Position numbers and translations under genes: made by a program
Notes under the pieces: generated by a model
What the model saw: only the letters and a program-made list of their open reading frames with translations
The model's database searches: none
What the model was told of the DNA's origin: nothing
Source: Clostridiales bacterium
GTDB taxonomy: Bacteria > Bacillota > Clostridia > Christensenellales > Aristaeellaceae
Direction of reading: 5' to 3'
DNA length: 64,000 nucleotides
Assembly: GCA_015056365.1 (NCBI GenBank)
Contig: SVGM01000009.1
Span: forward strand, 62,001 to 126,000
Part shown: positions 33,346-41,491 of the stretch, one piece after another
Layout of the letters: every line of letters begins with the position of its first letter
How positions within the stretch are numbered: position 1 is the first letter of the stretch

Positions 33346-33723
33346 ATGCCGAACATTACCGATCAACTCATGCCCTATCTGCAGCAAATCGCGCTGGAAA
33401 AGCAGCGGCTTACCGAGCGCATCGAGGCCCAGGAGCACGACGGCCGTCAGGATGAGGCCAACCTGGACAAGGTGCGGCTGAACATCGTCCAGGTATTTGA
33501 AACGCTGGCAGCGGCAGACGCTGCTCAGTGCCAGGGATCGGCCCCGGCGTTTGCCGAACGTTATCAGCAGCGCTTTGACACGCTCCCCGCCCCTTGGAAA
33601 CAGCGCCTGGCAAGGGCGATCGCTCACCGCGACATACAGACCCAAGCAGTGGAAGAAGCCAAGCTGGAAACCGTCACCCGGCTTCAGGCGGCGTTCCTGA
33701 AAGCAAAGGGGGAACTGAAATGA
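33346..33723 (+). CDS. Small helical (coiled-coil-like) protein, partner of the ArsR regulator
   Basis: A 125-residue, highly charged, soluble protein that is almost certainly all-helical: MPYLQQIALEKQRLTERIEAQEHDG and AVEEAKLETVTRLQAAFLKAKGELK have heptad-like hydrophobic spacing. No known domain was recognised. AAAGGAGAACGAATCG lies before the ATG. Its stop codon overlaps the start of the regulator gene (ATGA), so the two are translationally coupled under one strong promoter. It may modulate the regulator, but this is inference. Confidence 0.7.
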   Translation: MPNITDQLMPYLQQIALEKQRLTERIEAQEHDGRQDEANLDKVRLNIVQVFETLAAADAAQCQGSAPAFAERYQQRFDTLPAPWKQRLARAIAHRDIQTQAVEEAKLETVTRLQAAFLKAKGELK

Positions 33724-34280
33724 ATGAACAGCAGGTCGCACAACTGTTCAAGTGCCTCTCCGACACCACACGGCTGCAGCTGATCAAGGCGCTGGATGAC
33801 AGCCCCAAGTACGTGGAGCTGCTTGCGGAGCTCCTGGATCGCAGCCCGTCCACCATCTCCTTCCACTTGAAAAAGATGGAGGAAGCCGGATTGGTGGAAT
33901 CCTGCAAGGAACAGTACTACACCGTCTACACCCTTAAACAGCAGTATCTAAACGCCAAGCTGTCCTCTCTGGTCTGCGGTGACCGTCAGCAACTGGACGC
34001 GCAGGCGGCCAAGGAGCAGCAATACCGGGCCAATGTGCTGAAAAACCTCTTTGAATACGGCAAGCTGAAAACCATTCCCGTGCAGCGCAAGAAGCGACGC
34101 ATCGTGCTGGAAAAACTGGCAGAGAGCTTTGAGCGTGGCCGTGTGTACCCGGAGAAAGAGGTCAACCTGATTCTGGCTGATTTCCACGACGATTTCTGCA
34201 CCCTCCGCCGGGAGATGATCGCCGAGGGTATCATGCAGCGCGAAAGGAACGAATACTGGCTCGCCCCAGAGGCTGAGTAA
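33720..34280 (+). CDS. ArsR-type HTH regulator with C-terminal DUF2087 domain
   Basis: A 186-residue DNA-binding protein. Residues 1 to about 75 form a winged helix of the ArsR type (LFKCLSDTTRLQLIKALDD, LAELLDRSPSTISFHLKKMEEAGLV). Residues of about 115 to 186 are DUF2087 (RKKRRIVLEKLAESFERGRVYPEKEVN...FCTLRREMIAEGIMQRERNEYWL). The ArsR part lacks the paired cysteines used by metal sensors, so the ligand is not a metal of the classic kind. It overlaps the upstream helical-protein gene by four bases and is likely to repress its own operon. Confidence 0.88.
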   Translation: MNEQQVAQLFKCLSDTTRLQLIKALDDSPKYVELLAELLDRSPSTISFHLKKMEEAGLVESCKEQYYTVYTLKQQYLNAKLSSLVCGDRQQLDAQAAKEQQYRANVLKNLFEYGKLKTIPVQRKKRRIVLEKLAESFERGRVYPEKEVNLILADFHDDFCTLRREMIAEGIMQRERNEYWLAPEAE

Positions 34281-34318
34281 CGCCTTGGATCGCGCTCTGC
34301 GCCCGCGATACGGACATG

Positions 34319-34431
34319 ACCACCGACTCAGTCGGTGGTTTGATTAAGCCCTAGAAGGGCATAGTACTAACGAAGGAAAGGGCTGCCAATCATTTACCTT
34401 TCACAGACTGCCGCTTAAGTGGCGGTCTTTT
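34319..34431 (+). other. Compact structured intergenic element (possible IS200/IS605-type end or ncRNA)
   Basis: The stretch carries four base-paired parts in about 113 bases. These are ACCACCGAC-TCA-GTCGGTGGT (perfect 9-bp stem), AGCCCT...AGGGCT bracketing a smaller GCCCT-AGA-AGGGC stem, and a terminator AGACTGCCGC-TTAA-GTGGCGGTCTTTT. The block TTAAGCCCTAGAAGGGCATAG looks conserved-element-like to me from gut Clostridia, possibly as the end of an IS200/IS605 element, but I cannot confirm this. No transposase gene is present in the window. Confidence 0.45.
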
Positions 34432-34501
34432 CTTTATATATAGGCAAAACAGCCGCCGGAAAGCCCGGCGGCTGAGATCGTCGCTTGATAAAAAACATGC
34501 C

Positions 34502-36802
34502 TCATTTGTCCAGCAGGTACAGCTGTGCCTGCTGGCTGCTGAGATACTGCTGCACCCTCTGGGTCAGCAGCTCCGGTAAGGCTTGATTGGGCACGGATAC
34601 CCACAGTCTGCCTTCGGTATCGATGCTGTATTGCAGGGTTTTGTGCAGGGCATTGCTGGACTTTTGCTGCCAGATGCCCTCCGCAGAGAGCAGCGCGGTG
34701 TGCGTCCACATGCCGATGGGTTCCTCCGTAGCCCAGACCGTGCAGCCGTTCAAGGCTTCGTTGCGTACCATAAAGTAGCTTAGCTCGCCCAGGTTCAGGG
34801 GCTCGCAATGCAAGCCATCGCAGCCTTGAAGCAGCTGATCGGTGTTTTCATAGGTCAGGGTCTGACTGCGGTTATAGTCCTTGCCGCCATCGGAATGCAT
34901 AATGCAGGCAAGGGTGAAGGGCTTGTCGCTGACCGGGATCAGATTACCTTCTACGGCCTTTCCATTCAGGTAGAGGGTGTAGCGCTGATAGGGCTCTGCC
35001 AGCCGGGGGCGGACGCAAATCCGGTCTCCCGCCTCCACCGCGTCAAAGCCGCTGAGGGTCATGTCGCCGCCGATATGGAAGGTGTCAGTGGCCGGGGCAA
35101 AGCCTGCCATCTGGTAGGCGTACTGCTGGCCGAACAGTGCATCATAACTGAGCAGGTCGTAGGTTTCATCGCTGTGGATCCCCTGGCTGCGCAGCTTTTC
35201 CACATAAGCAAAGAACGGATCGTCGCACAGGCCCAGCAGCGAGAGGGCGTAGGGCGACAGCTCGTAGGCGTACAGATCAGTTTCACCGGGCTGGATGGAA
35301 TCGTCGTTGCTCCAGATAAAGTAGGGCACCTGATGGGCTGCGTCGCCGCTCACCGGCAGGCCCAGCTCCTGAAGAACGTTGGTGCCCAGCGGCGCCAGAT
35401 GATCGCTGAAGAAGATGACCACCGTGGGTTCCTCAAAAGCGCGCAGTTCCTCGATCCACTTCTCCAGCGCCTTGTCGCTCTCCTTGAGCAGGTAGCAAAA
35501 ATTGGCCGCCACCTTCTCGCTTTCCGCAGAGAGGGAATTGGTAAAAGGCGTATTGGCACCGTATTTCTCGCGGAAATCAAAATAGGTATAGCCGCCGTGG
35601 TTCTGCATAGTAAGCAGGAAAACGAAATCCCTGCCCTCGCTCAGCCGCAGCTGCTCCATGGCGGAGGCGTAGTGCTCGCTGTCGGTGGTATAGGAGCCGA
35701 TGCGCTCAAAGGGATAGCAGGACGTGTCCAGCGTCTTGAAGGAATCAAAGCCCTGCATGCGCAGGTTGTGGTAACGATTGTAGAATACGCCCACGTGCCA
35801 ATGGATGGCGGAGGCGGTATAACCCTTGTCGCCCAAAATATCGGCGATGGAACGGATGGGCGGCAGGCCGATGGAATAGGGATTCAGCGCATACTTGCTG
35901 CGAAGGGCGCTGAGCACCTCGAATTCGCTTTCGCTGGTGCCGCCGCCGGCCTTGGGCACATACACAAGCCCGCGCTGACACTCCGGCAGCAGGGACTGAT
36001 AGAAGGGCATCAGCGGCTCAGTCAGGTCCAGATACTCCCCCAGAATGGCTTCATCAGTAAAGGATTCGCTCAGCACCAAAATGATGTTGGGCTTTTTCGC
36101 ATCCGGATCCTCCAAAGGTGCTTCCTGCTGGAGGCGGGCATAGCTTGCCTCCACCTCCGGCTGCTGATAATCGATGTTCATCAGCGAGGTACGGTAGCGA
36201 TCCATGGCGATAAGCGTAAACAGGCTGCCGTTTTTCTTTGCCTGTTCATTCATGTCGGTGGCGTTGTGAAAGCTGAACAGGGAAAAGCGGCCCATGCTGA
36301 CAAGCCACAGGATCAGCGCTACGCCCAGCACCGGCAAAACAAAATTGCGCTTCACCTGCTTGGGGGGCAAAAACTTGAGCAGCATGATCAGCGCAGCTGC
36401 AAACGTCAAAAGCACCAGCGCGATCATCACCCAGTTGATGTCAAAGCCCAGCGCCGTCACCTCGATGGCGTCCCGGATCTGGGTCACGTCGGTGAGCAGG
36501 ATGGGCTCCAGGCGGAAAATCAGCTTGTAATGGTTCACGATGCCGTACAGGGCCGAAAGAAACGCCAATGCGAGCAGCGTCAGGTCGTGTGCCTTTGTGC
36601 TTTTCATCCACGCAGGCAGCAGACAGACACCTGCCATCAGCCCAAGGCTGTACAAAAAGGCCAGCGGATACTGAAAAAGCCAGCCAAAAACGCTCATCGG
36701 ATTGCTGCGGCTGAACCCCTCCAGCAACAGCAGCATACATACCGGCGCGATCACATACCAAACCACTGGGCGAGGCACTTTCCTGTGCATCGGAACACCC
36801 AT
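34502..36802 (-). CDS. LTA synthase-like membrane sulfatase-fold enzyme
   Basis: A 766-residue membrane enzyme with about five N-terminal helices (first 190 residues) and an extracellular alkaline-phosphatase-type domain. Motifs match lipoteichoic acid synthase: NIILVLSESFTDEA (metal Glu), AGGGTSESEFEVLSAL (nucleophile Thr), LLTMQNHGGYTYF and VVIFFSDHLAPLG (Asp-His metal pair). It transfers glycerol phosphate or a similar group from a lipid to a polymer or glycolipid. About 190 residues follow the catalytic domain, more than in ordinary LtaS. Start 36802 is preferred for GGAAGG spacing; 36808 and 36790 are alternatives. Confidence 0.87.
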   Translation of the reverse strand: MGVPMHRKVPRPVVWYVIAPVCMLLLLEGFSRSNPMSVFGWLFQYPLAFLYSLGLMAGVCLLPAWMKSTKAHDLTLLALAFLSALYGIVNHYKLIFRLEPILLTDVTQIRDAIEVTALGFDINWVMIALVLLTFAAALIMLLKFLPPKQVKRNFVLPVLGVALILWLVSMGRFSLFSFHNATDMNEQAKKNGSLFTLIAMDRYRTSLMNIDYQQPEVEASYARLQQEAPLEDPDAKKPNIILVLSESFTDEAILGEYLDLTEPLMPFYQSLLPECQRGLVYVPKAGGGTSESEFEVLSALRSKYALNPYSIGLPPIRSIADILGDKGYTASAIHWHVGVFYNRYHNLRMQGFDSFKTLDTSCYPFERIGSYTTDSEHYASAMEQLRLSEGRDFVFLLTMQNHGGYTYFDFREKYGANTPFTNSLSAESEKVAANFCYLLKESDKALEKWIEELRAFEEPTVVIFFSDHLAPLGTNVLQELGLPVSGDAAHQVPYFIWSNDDSIQPGETDLYAYELSPYALSLLGLCDDPFFAYVEKLRSQGIHSDETYDLLSYDALFGQQYAYQMAGFAPATDTFHIGGDMTLSGFDAVEAGDRICVRPRLAEPYQRYTLYLNGKAVEGNLIPVSDKPFTLACIMHSDGGKDYNRSQTLTYENTDQLLQGCDGLHCEPLNLGELSYFMVRNEALNGCTVWATEEPIGMWTHTALLSAEGIWQQKSSNALHKTLQYSIDTEGRLWVSVPNQALPELLTQRVQQYLSSQQAQLYLLDK

Positions 36803-36826
36803 CTCCATCCTTCCAAAAATCAACCT

Positions 36827-36855
36827 ATTATACCATCGTTCGACTTGGGGAGCAA
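36827..36855 (-). promoter_or_regulatory. Promoter of the LTA synthase-like gene
   Basis: On the minus strand TTGCTC and TATAAT are 17 bases apart, about 25 bases before the start codon. Confidence 0.7.
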
Positions 36856-36881
36856 TTGCAAAGATGCGTGTATCGCTTCCC

Positions 36882-36910
36882 TTGCGCCCGGGGAGGATTC
36901 ATCGTATAAT
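36882..36910 (+). promoter_or_regulatory. Promoter of the ECF sigma operon
   Basis: TTGCGC and TATAAT are 17 bases apart, 44 bases before the start codon. It looks like a sigma-A promoter; an ECF-type AAC-CGT promoter was not found. Confidence 0.65.
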
Positions 36911-36953
36911 GGCTGTACCAACCTATGCCTGTATGGAGAAAGGATGACCGCCG

Positions 36954-37481
36954 ATGCGCCGCAAGCCGACCAGTGCCGAGCTGTTCACCCAGCGCTGCGC
37001 GCCCTATGCGCCCATGGTGTACCGGCATTGCCTGCATATGCTGAAAAACCCGCAGGAGGCCGAGGACGCAGCGCAGGAAAGCATGCTGCGTGCCTTCCGC
37101 GCCTTTGACAGCCTCAGCGGAAACGGGGTAGCCACCTGGCTTTTCCGCATCGCGCACAATACCTGCTTGGACGTGCTCAAAAGCGCCCGCATGCGCCGCC
37201 AGCGACCCATGCCGGAAAACTGGGAAGAAACCGCCGATCCCGCCCTTAATCCTGAGCAGCAGTACCTGCAAAACGCGCAAAGCGACGCGCTGTGGCAGGC
37301 GGTCAGCAAGCTCAAGGAGGATCAGCAGGTCCTTTTGCACCTGTTCTACGGCCAGCAGATGGGCTATGAGGAGATGGCCAAGGCCACCGGCGTCAGCACC
37401 GGAACGGTAAAAAGCCGCCTGAGCCGCGCCCGTGACGCGCTGCGCAAGGTGCTGGAGGCGGAGGAAAGCAAAAATGGATAA
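36954..37481 (+). CDS. ECF-type RNA polymerase sigma factor
   Basis: A 175-residue sigma-70 family protein with only regions 2 and 4. Region 2 is seen in MLKNPQEAEDAAQESMLRAFRAF (the DAxQE motif) and TWLFRIAHNTCLDVL. Region 4 HTH is in LFYGQQMGYEEMAKATGVSTGTVKSRLSRARDAL. GAAAGGATGACC precedes the ATG. The downstream gene encodes a DUF4349 membrane protein in the position normally held by an anti-sigma factor, so that protein may control it. Confidence 0.93.
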   Translation: MRRKPTSAELFTQRCAPYAPMVYRHCLHMLKNPQEAEDAAQESMLRAFRAFDSLSGNGVATWLFRIAHNTCLDVLKSARMRRQRPMPENWEETADPALNPEQQYLQNAQSDALWQAVSKLKEDQQVLLHLFYGQQMGYEEMAKATGVSTGTVKSRLSRARDALRKVLEAEESKNG

Positions 37482-37538
37482 AGTGGGAACCTTGAACCAA
37501 CATTTCTCGTCTGTTCTCAATGAAAGGGGGCAACGCCG

Positions 37539-38693
37539 GTGAGTCACATGGATCATAACGACGCTTTGGATCAGGCGCTTGCCCAATTCTACGGGGCCGA
37601 GCCGCCCCAGCGCTTTGACTTTGCATGGAAGGGCGCTGTGAGAAGAGAGGAGCAACAAATGATGCAGAACAAAAAGAAGAATATCTCCCGAGTCTGGACC
37701 CGGGGCATCCTGCCGGTAGCCGCTGCGCTGGTACTGATCCTTGGCGCAGGCTGGGCCGGGCAGCAGGAGTTGGGCGATACCACGATCCAGAACAGCATGA
37801 CCACTGCCGAGCGGAGCAGCGCCAAAAGCGTCTCCTACAGCGCCACTCCCATGGCCGCATCCAATGAAACGGCCGTCTGGATGACGGGCAGCAGCGCCGA
37901 CAGCGCTGCTGGCGGCATCATGGTGGAGGAGACGGTGAACACCGGCATGGAACTCACCGCCGCAGACAACCGCAAGCTGATCCGCACGGTGGATATCACC
38001 CTGCGTACCGAGAGCTTTGACGCGGATGTCAGCGGTATTCAGCAACTGCTCAGTCAGCACGGCGGCTACATGGAGAGCTTCTTCCAGAACGGCGAGGCCG
38101 GCAGCCTGTACGGCCGCAGCGCCAGCATGAGCATGCGCGTGCCCGCCGATCAGCTGGACGATTTCCTTAGCGGACTGGATGGCTTTGGACGGGTCACCGC
38201 CCGTTCGGAAAGCACCCGGGACATGACGGTTCAGTATACGGACAACGAAGCCCGCATCCAGACCCTGCGCACCAAGCTCGACCGCCTCAACGCCCTGCTG
38301 GCCGAGGCCCAGGACGTGGCGGATATCATTGAGATCGAAGGCGCCATTGCCGATACCCAGTATCAGCTGGACAGCTACGAAACCACCCAGCGCGACATCG
38401 ACCGCCGGGTGGAGATGAGCGAGGTCTATGTGACGGTAAACGAAACCGTGCTCCAGGAGGCAGCCGATGACGAGGACATGACCCTGGGGCAGCGTCTTGC
38501 CGCGGCTTTCAAGGCGTCGCTGCAGGGGCTGGGCCGCTTTGGCCGCAACCTGCTGGTGTTCCTGGTGATGGCGCTGCCGGTGATCCTGCCTGTAGCCGCC
38601 ATTGTGCTGGTCATCTGGCTGGTGCGCCGCCGCAAGGCCGCCAAAACCGTACCTGAAAACGATACGAATGAAGAGGATCACGATGAAGAATGA
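37539..38693 (+). CDS. DUF4349 membrane protein, putative anti-sigma partner
   Basis: A 384-residue protein. Residues 1-45 are cytoplasmic and contain FYGAEPPQRFDFAWK; a membrane helix follows (GILPVAAALVLILGAGW, about 50-67). The extracellular DUF4349 domain (RKLIRTVDITLRTESFDADV ... TARSESTRDMTVQYTD) includes a coiled-coil near residues 240-300. A second helix near residue 330-355 returns the chain to a basic and acidic tail. No zinc-binding HxxxCxxC anti-sigma motif is present. Start is GTG 37539 with AAAGGGGG upstream, or ATG 37548. It is 57 bases after the sigma gene and overlaps the next gene. Confidence 0.82.
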   Translation: MSHMDHNDALDQALAQFYGAEPPQRFDFAWKGAVRREEQQMMQNKKKNISRVWTRGILPVAAALVLILGAGWAGQQELGDTTIQNSMTTAERSSAKSVSYSATPMAASNETAVWMTGSSADSAAGGIMVEETVNTGMELTAADNRKLIRTVDITLRTESFDADVSGIQQLLSQHGGYMESFFQNGEAGSLYGRSASMSMRVPADQLDDFLSGLDGFGRVTARSESTRDMTVQYTDNEARIQTLRTKLDRLNALLAEAQDVADIIEIEGAIADTQYQLDSYETTQRDIDRRVEMSEVYVTVNETVLQEAADDEDMTLGQRLAAAFKASLQGLGRFGRNLLVFLVMALPVILPVAAIVLVIWLVRRRKAAKTVPENDTNEEDHDEE

Positions 38694-39204
38694 CGAGCTG
38701 CTGCTGGAAGGGCTGACCCATCGCCAGCTGACTCCCCAGGATATCCCCGCCATGATGGAAATGCAGGACAAGGTGCTGGCAGCGCTGCCCGATCCCAGCT
38801 GGTACTATCCCGCTGAGGAGTGGGAGTTTGTCATGGCCACGGAAGCCGGCGAAGCCTATGGCTACTTCCAGGGCGACACGCTGGTAGCATATGCCGAAAT
38901 GAGTCCGGGCGAAAAGCGCGGCGAACACAGCTACGCCGCCAAGTTGGGGCATCCTGCCCAGCAGACCTACGACTTCCACGACGTGATGGTAGCACCCGAA
39001 ATGCGCCGCCGGGGAATCCACAGCGCTTTCCTGCGCCGCTTTGAAAAGCTGGCTCGGGAGAATGGCGCCCACACCATCTACGCCACGGTTGATCCGGGCA
39101 ACGGCCCTTCCTACCGCAACTTTGAGCGGGCGGGCTACGTGGTGGAATGCACCATCCCTGCCTACGACGGCCGCCTGAGACGGTTCTACCGTCTGGATCT
39201 GTAA
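38683..39204 (+). CDS. GNAT family N-acetyltransferase
   Basis: A 173-residue acetyltransferase. The acetyl-CoA loop is DVMVAPEMRRRGIHSAFLRRFE (RRxGxH variant) near residue 105, and the C-terminal part GNGPSYRNFERAGYVVE is the usual beta-alpha end of GNAT proteins. The start at 38683 lies inside the last codons of the DUF4349 gene with GAGG just upstream, so the gene is the third member of the sigma operon. Acceptor unknown. Confidence 0.85.
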   Translation: MKNDELLLEGLTHRQLTPQDIPAMMEMQDKVLAALPDPSWYYPAEEWEFVMATEAGEAYGYFQGDTLVAYAEMSPGEKRGEHSYAAKLGHPAQQTYDFHDVMVAPEMRRRGIHSAFLRRFEKLARENGAHTIYATVDPGNGPSYRNFERAGYVVECTIPAYDGRLRRFYRLDL

Positions 39205-39321
39205 AAAACGGTAGTGAACGCTGTATCAGACGTCCGGAGGTCCTTTCCGGCGGCCTGTGCGGGGTTCACTGCCTGCTTGATATCCCTGCTGCTTCCACTA
39301 GGGGCAGAGATTTGTAAACAG

Positions 39322-39355
39322 GAAACGCCAGACTGTCAATACAGTCTGGCGTTTC
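39322..39355. terminator. Perfect 15-bp hairpin between convergent genes
   Basis: GAAACGCCAGACTGT-CAAT-ACAGTCTGGCGTTTC. It separates the sigma operon from the convergent AT-rich acetyltransferase and is likely a bidirectional terminator although the T tract is short. The rest of 39205-39440 holds nothing else that I can support. Confidence 0.75.
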
Positions 39356-39440
39356 GCACTACATAGCGGTTGTCCTGTATAGAAGTACGCCTTTTGATTT
39401 TTTGGGTATGATCTCCGTAGTAAACAGCGATTTTCTGGTG

Positions 39441-39989
39441 TTAAAGTCTTTTCATCATCCAATCAGTATCAGCATACGTTCCATCGGAATACTTTATATT
39501 ATTGGGGAAAGAACCATATTTTACAAATCCTAATTTCTGATACAATGCTATTGCTATTTTGTTGTCAGATACCACTTCCAACTCCGCTTGTTCATATCCC
39601 AAATCCTTTGCTACATCCAGAATTGTTTGAATCATCATCCTGCCAATACCAAAACCACAGTATTCTTGATATAGTGCAATGGCAATCCCGCATCGGTGAG
39701 AGTATCTTTTGTAAGGCGCTTTTCCCATCAATGAACAATTGCCTATATGCTTTCCATCTATTGTTGCAATAAGCAATAGTTCTCGATCTGCCCCGACTTT
39801 ATCTTCCAAAAATCGTTTTTGTTGATCGATCGTCAGGTTTACTTCATCCGGTTCCCGAATTAAATAGGGTGTCTCACTTGTGGTTATCTTCAGATATTCA
39901 AGCAAATCCGCTGCATCAGATGTTTCTGCATTTCGTAAAACGATCGTCCGGCCAAGTTTATCCTTGAATTCTTTTGATTCAAACCTCAT
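39441..39989 (-). CDS. GNAT family N-acetyltransferase with atypical AT-rich composition
   Basis: A 182-residue acetyltransferase of the RimJ/RimL- or BltD-like type. IAIALYQEYCGFGIGRMMIQTIL is the acetyl-CoA loop (G.GIG) and ELEVVSDNKIAIALYQKLGFVKYGSF the C-terminal GNAT motif. Codon use (many AAA, ATT, TTA, ACT) is clearly different from the GC-rich neighbours on both sides, which points to recent transfer. A GGAGGAAAAG sequence precedes the ATG. Such enzymes acetylate polyamines, antibiotics or proteins; the substrate is unknown. Confidence 0.88.
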   Translation of the reverse strand: MRFESKEFKDKLGRTIVLRNAETSDAADLLEYLKITTSETPYLIREPDEVNLTIDQQKRFLEDKVGADRELLLIATIDGKHIGNCSLMGKAPYKRYSHRCGIAIALYQEYCGFGIGRMMIQTILDVAKDLGYEQAELEVVSDNKIAIALYQKLGFVKYGSFPNNIKYSDGTYADTDWMMKRL

Positions 39990-40158
39990 TCTTTTCCTCC
40001 ATCAACTCAAATTTCTCATTCATTACACGACGTTCATGATGAATCCGCTAAAGCAAGCCACGGCAACAAACGTTTCCGTGGCTGTTACTGTTATACGACT
40101 ACCCGTCTACCGGGGACCTTCTCTTTTTTCCGTCGTCTTCTCTCCCTTGATCCATGGC

Positions 40159-41340
40159 TCAGCCGAAGAGCTTCAGCTTGGAGACCACCTTGCGGGCGGT
40201 GCGGTAGATGGGGCCTTCCAGCTCCTTCTGGGCGTTGTGCAGCTCCTCCCGGATGGCGATGTGCTGTGGGCAGTGCTGCTCGCACTTGCCGCAGCCCACA
40301 CAATTGGAGGCTGCGGTGCAGGTTTTACGCATAACGGTATTCATGGCATACTCCCGCAGCGCCGCAAACCGTCCCTCGCTGTAGCGACGGTTGTACGCGG
40401 CAAAGGCGCCGGGAATGTCCACGTTCTTGGGGCATGGCATACAGTAGCCGCAGCCGGTACAGCCCACCTTCATCTTGGCATTGATGGCGTCCGCCACCTT
40501 CCTGAGCATCGCGTCGTCCTCCGTGGTAAGCTCGCCCACGGAAGCGGTGCTGGCGGTCTGGGCATTGTCCTCCACCATCTCCATGCTGTTCATGCCGGAC
40601 AACACGCAGGTGACCTCCGGCTGGTTCCACAGCCAGCGGAACGCCCACTGGGCAGGGGTATGCTTCACAGCATGCGCCGCAAAGATCTCCCTGGCCTCCT
40701 CAGGCAGGCGGTTGACAAGCTTGCCGCCGCGCAGAGGCTCCATGATGATAACAGGCAGCCCCTTGGCGTGGGCGTAATGAAGCCCCTTGCGTCCGGCCTG
40801 GGAGTGTTCGTCCATGTAATTGTACTGGATCTGGCAGAAATCCCAGTCATAGGCGTCCAGCAGCTTGCAGAACATATCCGAATTGCCGTGGTAGGAGAAG
40901 CCCACCTGACGGATCACGCCAGCGGCCTTCTTTTCCTCCAGCCATTCCTGAATGCCCAGCGCCTTCATCCGCTCCCAGGTATCCACGTCGGTGAGCATAT
41001 GCATCAGATAATAGTCGATATAGTCGGTTTTCAGGCGGCGGAGCTGCTCCTGAAACAGCTTTTCCATGCCTGCCTTGCTCTTGATGAGATAATGGGGCAG
41101 TTTGGTGGCGATAGCCACCTGTCCGCGAACGCCGTTGCGCTCCAGGACCTCACCCAGCGCTGCTTCGCTGCCGCCGTAGACATAGGCGGTGTCGAAGTAG
41201 TTCACCCCCGCCTTGATGGCGGCCATGATCTGCTGCTCGGTCTCCTTCAGATTGATCTTGCCCATGGTCTGGGGAAAACGCATGCAGCCATAGCCCAGAA
41301 TGGAAAGTTCATTGCCCTGTCGGTCTTTTCTGAAATGCAT
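40159..41340 (-). CDS. Aldo/keto reductase with C-terminal ferredoxin-type 4Fe-4S domain
   Basis: A 393-residue oxidoreductase. Residues 1 to about 280 form the AKR barrel: GYGCMRFPQT, GVNYFDTAYVYGGSE (catalytic Asp-Tyr), IATKLPHY (Lys) and DYYLMHML (His). Residues of about 300 to 380 carry two cysteine clusters, CTGCGYCMPCP and CVGCGKCEQHCP, which bind 4Fe-4S centres. This architecture is common in anaerobic Clostridia. The start at 41340 follows GGGAGA; the ORF-track N-terminal extension crosses the promoter. Substrate unknown. Confidence 0.92.
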   Translation of the reverse strand: MHFRKDRQGNELSILGYGCMRFPQTMGKINLKETEQQIMAAIKAGVNYFDTAYVYGGSEAALGEVLERNGVRGQVAIATKLPHYLIKSKAGMEKLFQEQLRRLKTDYIDYYLMHMLTDVDTWERMKALGIQEWLEEKKAAGVIRQVGFSYHGNSDMFCKLLDAYDWDFCQIQYNYMDEHSQAGRKGLHYAHAKGLPVIIMEPLRGGKLVNRLPEEAREIFAAHAVKHTPAQWAFRWLWNQPEVTCVLSGMNSMEMVEDNAQTASTASVGELTTEDDAMLRKVADAINAKMKVGCTGCGYCMPCPKNVDIPGAFAAYNRRYSEGRFAALREYAMNTVMRKTCTAASNCVGCGKCEQHCPQHIAIREELHNAQKELEGPIYRTARKVVSKLKLFG

Positions 41341-41394
41341 GGATATCGTCTCCCGTTCTCTTGCTCTGGGGCAGCGCCAGCGCCGCCAAAAACC

Positions 41395-41423
41395 ATCATA
41401 ACACATCGCTGTGCTGGGAGCAA
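41395..41423 (-). promoter_or_regulatory. Promoter of the aldo/keto reductase gene
   Basis: On the minus strand TTGCTC and TATGAT are 17 bases apart, about 55 bases upstream of the start codon. Confidence 0.6.
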
Positions 41424-41449
41424 GCCGCGAGAAAGCTCGCAGCGGCACG

Positions 41450-41487
41450 AAAAAACGAACCCCGCCGGTACTGCTGCCGGCGGGGTG
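41450..41487 (-). terminator. Terminator of the propeller/HD-GYP gene
   Basis: On the minus strand CCCCGCCGG-CAGCAGTA-CCGGCGGGG is followed by TTCGTTTTTT. It begins 5 bases after the stop codon. Confidence 0.85.
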
Positions 41488-41491
41488 TAGG

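Noticed and set aside
34808-37108. 766-residue plus-strand ORF
   Set aside because: Antisense to the LTA synthase-like gene and overlapping the sigma factor gene; no start signal and shadow-like composition.
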